Below are positions 58,781-64,000 of a DNA stretch of 64,000 nt, piece by piece. The DNA lies in NCBI GenBank assembly GCA_944389175.1, contig CALXLK010000002.1, positions 124,001 through 188,000 on the forward strand, written 5' to 3'. A program made the translations under genes and the position numbers. The DNA is from an uncultured Opitutales bacterium (GTDB taxonomy: Bacteria; Verrucomicrobiota; Verrucomicrobiia; Opitutales; Intestinicryptomonadaceae). The notes beneath the pieces are model-generated. The model ran no database searches, was not told the DNA's origin, and was given only the letters and a program-made list of their open reading frames with translations. How positions within the stretch are numbered: position 1 is the first letter of the stretch; every line of letters starts with the position of its first letter.

Positions 58781-60088
58781 CTAGCTTTGTTGTTCTTCGT
58801 TGTCTTCAATTATCACGGTGCATTCCGCCACCGAGCGCTCGTCGACCTTGTCGACGATTACTCGGGCGTGCTGATCCCTAAAATATAGCTGTTCGCCCAC
58901 TTCCGGGAAGCGCCCGAGGGTGTGGGTTATCAGCCCGCCGAAAGTGGAGGTCTGGTCTGTTTTAAAGTCTATGTCGAGGAAGTCTTCCACCTTGTACAGA
59001 GAGGCCAGCCCCGCTATCTTGTACTTGTTTTTGCCTATGCGCTTTACTGAGTCGCGCTCCGACACGGCAAATTCGTTTATGCCCCCGACGAGCTCGGCCA
59101 GCGCCGAATCGAGCGTCAGCACGCCGATTACCCCGCCAAATTCGTCCTCGACGACGGCCATTTGTATCTTGTACTTGAGCATCTTTGTAAGCGCGCTTTC
59201 AAGCTTTTCGTTCTCCTTGACGCGTATCGTTTCGCGGCGCAGCGAGGCCAGGTCTATGTTTTTTTCGTCGCCCCCGCTGTTGAACACGTCTTGGATATTG
59301 AGTATCCCTATGCACTCGTCGAGGTTGCCCCGGCAGAGCGGATAGCGGGTGTGGTGCGTCTGCCTGACAAAGTCGAAAATCTCTTCGTTGGTGTTGTCCA
59401 AATCGAGGTACTGCACCTGCGAACGGGGCAGCATGACATCGCTGACGTCGAATTCCTGAAGCTTGAGCGCATTCCTTACAATGCGGCCGGTGTAGGGGGT
59501 TATTTTGCTCGAGTCGCTGTTCTTGGCCGACAGCATGAGCTCTACGTCTATGCTTTCAAAATCCACGGCCGGCTTTATTTTGAGTTTCTTGACTATCTTT
59601 GCGTTGATCCACGCCGACAGGTAGTAGACGGGCAGCATCAGTATGTACACCACGTAGAAAAGCTTTGAGTAATAGGCCATTATCTTTTCCGGCTTCGACT
59701 TGCCGTACTTGATGGCGGTCATGTCAAGCCCCGCATATTGAACCCACAGCAGCAGCCCCGCCAACACAAGCAGCAACACCGACTCGCCAAAGCCGGACAA
59801 TCCGGCAAAAAAGCGCGCGCACATGTTGTCTATGAGTATCCACAGCGCCGTAAGCGCCAGCGCAAGTAGCGCCCGCCGCGCCAGGTACACGACCGCCGAA
59901 ATCTTGCCCGATGCGTACAGCAGGCGCTTTGCTATGGGATCGAGCGCATCGCTTTTATTTGTCTTTGTAACCGACACGAATTTGTACGAGGCCACCGCGA
60001 ACGAAAACATCAGCAAAAACGTCCCCGCCGCCGCGGAAAATAGCATTACAAGCAGGCAGATTGCGCTTTTTATGTAGAATTCGTGCAT
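58781..60088 (-). CDS. CNNM/CorC-type CBS-domain membrane protein
   Basis: A 435-residue protein with a DUF21/CNNM membrane part (three to four helices, residues about 1-170). The CBS pair follows (about 205-335: VSDVMLPRSQVQYLDLDN, HTRYPLCRGNLDECIGILNIQDV, MAVVEDEFGGVIGVLTLDSALAELVGGI). A CorC/HlyC C-terminal domain closes it (about 350-430: LASLYKVEDFLDIDF, TFGGLITHTLGRFPEVGEQL). Such proteins are magnesium or cobalt efflux factors, often labelled haemolysins. It lies between hisC and acnA with 3-base gaps. Confidence 0.93.
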   Translation of the reverse strand: MHEFYIKSAICLLVMLFSAAAGTFLLMFSFAVASYKFVSVTKTNKSDALDPIAKRLLYASGKISAVVYLARRALLALALTALWILIDNMCARFFAGLSGFGESVLLLVLAGLLLWVQYAGLDMTAIKYGKSKPEKIMAYYSKLFYVVYILMLPVYYLSAWINAKIVKKLKIKPAVDFESIDVELMLSAKNSDSSKITPYTGRIVRNALKLQEFDVSDVMLPRSQVQYLDLDNTNEEIFDFVRQTHHTRYPLCRGNLDECIGILNIQDVFNSGGDEKNIDLASLRRETIRVKENEKLESALTKMLKYKIQMAVVEDEFGGVIGVLTLDSALAELVGGINEFAVSERDSVKRIGKNKYKIAGLASLYKVEDFLDIDFKTDQTSTFGGLITHTLGRFPEVGEQLYFRDQHARVIVDKVDERSVAECTVIIEDNEEQQS

Positions 60089-60091
60089 ATG

Positions 60092-61174
60092 CTATAGGGT
60101 GTTTTTTAACTCCTGGATGCACCTTTGGTTTTGCTCGGGCGTGCCGATTGTGATTCTGAGCCAGTCGGGCAGGCCGTAGCCCACGTTCGGGCGCACTATC
60201 ACGCCGCGCTTTTGCATCTCGACGAATTTTCCGGGGGCATCCTCCACCTTGACCATTACAAAATTGCCGCCTTCGGAGAAATATTGAAGACCCATCTCTT
60301 GGAATGCCTTTTCGAATTGCCTTCTGCCCTCCTTGTTTATCCTGCGGCTGCGGCTTACAAACTCGTCGTCGTCGAGGGCGGCTACTGCGGCCACCTGGGC
60401 GAGCGAGTTTACATTGAAGGGTTCGCGCGCTCGGTTGAGGTAGCCGGCGATTGTCTCGTTAGAGTACGAATAGCCTATGCGCAGCCCCGCCAGCCCGTAT
60501 ATCTTTGAGAATGTCCTCAGGCATATCACGTTGCGCCCCTCGGCTATGAGCGGGCGCAAATCCACCTGCGAATCCTCAAATTCGGTGTAAGCCTCGTCGA
60601 GGCAGAATAAGACGTGTTCGGGCAGCGCCTTTACAAAATTTACGATCTCGTCCTGCTTGAGGACGCACCCCGTCGGGTTATTGGGGTTTGTAATGAAGAC
60701 AATCTTTGTCTTTTCGGTGACGGCGTCCAACATTCGGTCGAGGTCGTACCTCAGGCCGGGCATTTCGACGCCGACGCACGTTCCGCCGGCAAATATGGTC
60801 GCCAACTTGTACACTATGAACGATTGGTTGCCGAATACCGTTTCGTCGCCCTTGTCAACGTAGCACTGCGCTATGAATTCGAGAATTTCGTTTGAGCCGT
60901 TGCCAAATACGAATTGGGCCGGCTTCAAATTCCACAACTTTGCCAATTTCTGGCGGAGGTTGTAGCAGGTGCCGTCGGGATAATAGTTTAGCCCCGATAC
61001 GTGGTCGAGGACGGCCTTTACCGCCTTGGGCGACGCCCCCAACGGATTCTCGTTGGAGGCCATCTTCAATATGTTGTCGGGATCCAGTCCGAATTCGCGG
61101 GCCACGTACTCTATGGGTTTGCCCGTTTCGTACACGGGCAGGTTCTTTATCTGGGGCTTAACGGTGTCTTTCAT
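60092..61174 (-). CDS. hisC: Histidinol-phosphate aminotransferase
   Basis: A 360-residue PLP-dependent fold-type I aminotransferase of histidine synthesis. Features: SNENPLGASPKAV, FGNGSNEILEFIAQ, FITNPNNPTGCVL, LDEAYTEF and the PLP lysine in TFSKIYGLAGLRIGY, ending GLPDWLRITIGTPEQN. It may also transaminate aromatic amino acids. It is the first gene of the minus run hisC, CNNM, acnA, STAS, SpoIIE, ybaB, and diverges from the rhamnosidase gene. No other his genes are near. Confidence 0.95.
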   Translation of the reverse strand: MKDTVKPQIKNLPVYETGKPIEYVAREFGLDPDNILKMASNENPLGASPKAVKAVLDHVSGLNYYPDGTCYNLRQKLAKLWNLKPAQFVFGNGSNEILEFIAQCYVDKGDETVFGNQSFIVYKLATIFAGGTCVGVEMPGLRYDLDRMLDAVTEKTKIVFITNPNNPTGCVLKQDEIVNFVKALPEHVLFCLDEAYTEFEDSQVDLRPLIAEGRNVICLRTFSKIYGLAGLRIGYSYSNETIAGYLNRAREPFNVNSLAQVAAVAALDDDEFVSRSRRINKEGRRQFEKAFQEMGLQYFSEGGNFVMVKVEDAPGKFVEMQKRGVIVRPNVGYGLPDWLRITIGTPEQNQRCIQELKNTL

Positions 61175-61295
61175 ATAGACTTTGATATTTATTCGGGGGG
61201 CACTCTATCATTTTGGCGGCGCTTTGCAAGCATGTTATTTTAGATTGTGGTTTTGTGTTTGACTTTTTGTGGTTTTGTTGCAAAGATGAGCGTCT

Positions 61296-64000
61296 ATGAA
61301 GACGTGTTTTACGGCTCTTATATCGTTTGCATTGCTGGGTTTTTTGAGCTCGTGTGTCGGGGGGAAGAATACTGCTTCGCTTGCGCCGTACGATCTGAGA
61401 ATCGGGCCCAATTTTAAGGATCCGCTAGGGTATTCTTTGGAGGATATGTCGGTTTCCTGGAAGATACCGTTTCGGCCGGGGGCCAAGCAAAGCGCATATC
61501 GGATTCAGGTTTTTGACCGCAGCGGCGCAATTGCAGAAGATACGGGCAAGGTTGTTTCGCCGCAGTCAAGCAGGGTGAAAAATCCCCTCGACAAGGTCGA
61601 CTCGCGGGGTCGCTACACTTGGAGGGTTAAAGTTTGGGACGAAAACGGCGCGGAAGGGCCGTGGTCTGAACCGGCGTCTTTTGAGGCAGGTCTTCTCCGG
61701 AATTCCGATTGGCTCGGGAAATGGATTTCCACCGACAAACAGAGCAAGTCTTTGTACAGTTTTAAGTACAAGGGAAAGAATCTTGAGCGCAAAGGCTTTG
61801 CCCCAGCGTGCCTTCGCAAAAACTTCTCTGCAAAAAAGCCCGTTTCCGCCCGCTTGTACGTGGCCTCTAAAGGCATATTCCAGATATACATAAACGGCAA
61901 AAAAGTGGGCCGCGATTTCTGGGGGACGGGCTGGACCAATCCCGAAATTAGAATTCAGACGAATACATACGATGTCGCATCCATGATAAACGACGGCGAA
62001 AACGCCATCGCCGCGGTTGTGGCCGACGGGTGGTATTCCGGCAGAATCGCGGAGCGCGAAGGCAGGGATACAGGCAAGAAACCGGCCTTGCTGGCCCAAC
62101 TGGAAATATTTTATCAGGACGGCTCAAAGCAGACGGTGCTCACCGACGGCACGTGGAAGACCTCAACAAACGGATTCGTTTACGCCGATATTTACGACGG
62201 GGAATCGTTCGACGCGCGCGGGTACGACAAAAACTGGAAGGATATTTCGTTTGACGATTCTAAATGGGGGAGCGTCGCGGTGTCGCCGCTGATGGACAAG
62301 CCGCTGCTTCAGCCGCGCAGAAACCAGCCCATTGTCGTCAAGCAGGTTCTCAACCCCGTGTCGGTTACGAAGCGCGGCGACGGGGTTTTCCGGTTTGATT
62401 TCGGCCAAAACATGACGGGCGTCCCAAAGATAACATTCAAGGGCAGAAGGGGCGATACCGCCAAAATCAGGTACGCGGAAATGCTGCAAAAAGACGGATC
62501 GCTTTACACCGACAACTACCGTTCGGCCGTGAGCACCGACTACTATAAATTCGCCTCCGAAAATTTTGAAACATTCGCGCCCATATACACGTTCCACGGC
62601 TACAGGTACGTTGAGATTTCGGGGTTGCCTTCCGACGCCAAAGCCGAAGATATTTCGATAAAGTCGCTGGTGATGTACAACGACATGCCCGAATCCGGCA
62701 AATTCAGCTGCGACAACGCGCTGGTAAACAAGCTTCAAAGCAACATTGTCTGGGGGCAGCGCTCGAATTATTTCTCCGTTCCCACAGACTGCCCCCAGCG
62801 CGACGAACGCATGGGCTGGCTTGGGGATGCCCAAGTGTTTGTGCCCACTGCGGCTTTCAATATGGACGTCAACGCCTTTTTCGACAAGTGGATGTTCGAC
62901 GTCTTTGACTGCCAGCGCGCCGACGGAAATTTGCCCCATGTGGCGCCCGGTCAATGGGGCTTCGGCTCGCCGGCCTGGAGCGACGCCGGCGTGATATGCA
63001 CATACCAGATGTACCTAAGCTACGGCGATATGGATATCTTGCGCTGTCATTACGAGTCGATGGCAAAGTGGATTGGCTACCTTTACCTCGAGACAAAGAA
63101 CCGCAATTTTATACGCGAAGACACAGGGTTTGGCGATTGGCTCCAGCCCTCGACCACCCATTCGAGCTCGTCAAAGCACTGGAGGGGGGCTACGCCGCGC
63201 CCGTTGATAGGCACGGCCTACTTCTACAAGTGCGCGAAGATAATGGAGAGGGTAGCTGGAGTGCTCGGGCGCAGTGCCGATGCGAAAAAATACGCCAAAC
63301 TTGCAGACGATATTTCGAAGGCGTTTGTCGACAAATTTGTCAAGCCCGACGGAACTGTCGCCACGAATACCCAGACGGGGTATCTGCTTGCGCTCGATTT
63401 CGACATTCTCCCCCAGAGCCTCAGGGAGAAGGCATTTAAAAAATTCCTCGAAAAGTTCGCCGCCGACGGCTACACGCTGGACACCGGCTTTGTCGGGACG
63501 CCGCTTATAGCTCCCGTTCTGACGCGCTTTGGCAGGCACGATTTGGCAGTCGGCTTGCTTCTAAGCCAAAAATATCCTTCGTGGCTGTACACTGTCAGGC
63601 AAGGGGCAACCACCATGTGGGAGCGCTGGAACAGCTATTCGCACGACAAGGGTTTTGGAGAGGCGAGCATGAATTCGTTCAACCATTACGCCTACGGAGC
63701 CGTGGGCGACTGGATGTACGGCACCATAGGCGGCATAGCCTTGGACGGTGAAAACCCGGGTTACAAAAATATCGTCTATCGCGCCATTCCGACAAAAAAA
63801 ATCAAGTCGGCCTCGGCCAGCTACGACACGCCCTACGGCACTGCGGAGTCTAAGTGGAGCATCTCCGACGACGGAACGATGAAATGGCGCCTCAGAATTC
63901 CCGCAAATGCCCAGGGCAGAATAATTTTGCCTGCCAATTCCACAGATATTGAGGTCAACGGCAAGCCTACGAAAAAACTTGTGCTTGAAAAAATGCCCTG
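61296..64000 (+). CDS. GH78 alpha-L-rhamnosidase lipoprotein (3' partial)
   Basis: About 901 codons are visible before the window ends, with no stop. The start ATG at 61296 gives a lipoprotein signal (MKTCFTALISFALLGFLSSC). The order of domains is that of bacterial alpha-L-rhamnosidases: an N-terminal fibronectin-like domain (YTWRVKVWDENG), a Bac_rhamnosid_N beta domain, then the alpha/alpha barrel. The acid-residue motif DCPQRDERMGWLGDAQ encodes the general acid Glu, and GATTMWERWNSY holds the second catalytic Glu. A C-terminal beta domain has begun. It releases terminal rhamnose from pectin, flavonoid or host glycans at the cell surface. It is divergent from hisC. Confidence 0.95.
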   Translation, partial: MKTCFTALISFALLGFLSSCVGGKNTASLAPYDLRIGPNFKDPLGYSLEDMSVSWKIPFRPGAKQSAYRIQVFDRSGAIAEDTGKVVSPQSSRVKNPLDKVDSRGRYTWRVKVWDENGAEGPWSEPASFEAGLLRNSDWLGKWISTDKQSKSLYSFKYKGKNLERKGFAPACLRKNFSAKKPVSARLYVASKGIFQIYINGKKVGRDFWGTGWTNPEIRIQTNTYDVASMINDGENAIAAVVADGWYSGRIAEREGRDTGKKPALLAQLEIFYQDGSKQTVLTDGTWKTSTNGFVYADIYDGESFDARGYDKNWKDISFDDSKWGSVAVSPLMDKPLLQPRRNQPIVVKQVLNPVSVTKRGDGVFRFDFGQNMTGVPKITFKGRRGDTAKIRYAEMLQKDGSLYTDNYRSAVSTDYYKFASENFETFAPIYTFHGYRYVEISGLPSDAKAEDISIKSLVMYNDMPESGKFSCDNALVNKLQSNIVWGQRSNYFSVPTDCPQRDERMGWLGDAQVFVPTAAFNMDVNAFFDKWMFDVFDCQRADGNLPHVAPGQWGFGSPAWSDAGVICTYQMYLSYGDMDILRCHYESMAKWIGYLYLETKNRNFIREDTGFGDWLQPSTTHSSSSKHWRGATPRPLIGTAYFYKCAKIMERVAGVLGRSADAKKYAKLADDISKAFVDKFVKPDGTVATNTQTGYLLALDFDILPQSLREKAFKKFLEKFAADGYTLDTGFVGTPLIAPVLTRFGRHDLAVGLLLSQKYPSWLYTVRQGATTMWERWNSYSHDKGFGEASMNSFNHYAYGAVGDWMYGTIGGIALDGENPGYKNIVYRAIPTKKIKSASASYDTPYGTAESKWSISDDGTMKWRLRIPANAQGRIILPANSTDIEVNGKPTKKLVLEKMP

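Noticed and set aside
62163..62954. 263-codon minus-strand frame inside the rhamnosidase gene
   Set aside because: Antisense to the conserved GH78 catalytic region; no motif or ribosome binding site.
1..64000. tRNA, rRNA, CRISPR arrays, insertion sequences or prophage genes
   Set aside because: No CCA-ended cloverleaf, rRNA-like block, regular spaced repeats, transposase or phage protein was recognised by eye; a dedicated search (tRNAscan-SE, Infernal, CRISPR finder) would settle it.

Overview
The window reads as a chromosomal segment of a Verrucomicrobiota bacterium, probably Opitutae. That assignment is an inference from gene content. The clues are a TIGR03790-family protein, a SUMF1-type domain behind a planctomycete/verrucomicrobial-type leader segment, many secreted carbohydrate-active lipoproteins, weak Shine-Dalgarno sequences and moderately GC-rich coding DNA. 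The cell is Gram-negative (TonB-ExbBD, LolA-like protein, outer-membrane efflux channel, lipoproteins). I saw no rRNA, tRNA, CRISPR array, insertion sequence or phage gene.

Layout. 1-3240: the 3' end of a SUMF1-domain protein, a cupin-like lipoprotein and an IclR regulator. 3534-18234: the most unusual part, an aryl-polyene-like lipid/polyketide locus. A minus-strand operon reads glycosyltransferase, MMPL/RND exporter, acyltransferase, ACP, KS-CLF fusion, LolA-like carrier, small exported protein, second KS-CLF fusion. A divergent plus-strand pair encodes a second ACP and a GcvT-fold protein. A facing minus-strand operon reads exbB, exbD, tonB and a KAS III-like synthase. 18419-26173: a ZIP metal transporter, an ArnT-like glycosyltransferase, a VC0807-like membrane protein, an iron/B12-type binding protein, the TIGR03790 protein and a NodT-type efflux channel. 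26557-32398: a compact operon of L,D-transpeptidase, sigma54 response regulator, murJ, hemE and hemN.

32405-43191: asd, metG, leuB, alaS and smc. 43367-45456: a secreted GH13 amylase behind a long AT-rich leader that holds a perfect inverted repeat. 45457-53660: a very compact ten-gene minus operon reading recR, uppP, amidohydrolase, SGNH hydrolase, tmk, holB, sugar isomerase-like, ybeY, DUF502, recO. 53837-61174: a further run reading hisC, CBS/CNNM protein, acnA, STAS protein, SpoIIE-type phosphatase, ybaB. 61296-64000: a divergent GH78 alpha-L-rhamnosidase lipoprotein cut by the window end.

How the genes fit together. The 3.5-16 kb locus has the chain-extension enzymes (KS-CLF pairs, KAS III, two ACPs) and the envelope-delivery parts (MMPL exporter, LolA-like and small exported proteins, acyltransferase, glycosyltransferase) of an aryl-polyene or flexirubin-type pathway. 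It has no ketoreductase, dehydratase, thioesterase, aromatic starter ligase or phosphopantetheinyl transferase. These must be borrowed from fatty-acid synthesis or lie elsewhere, or the product differs from known aryl polyenes. The neighbouring tonB operon ends in the KAS III gene, which physically ties envelope energisation to this pathway. Other themes are envelope building (MurJ, UppP, L,D-transpeptidase, Asd), haem synthesis and plant or host glycan use (GH13, GH78, SGNH hydrolase).
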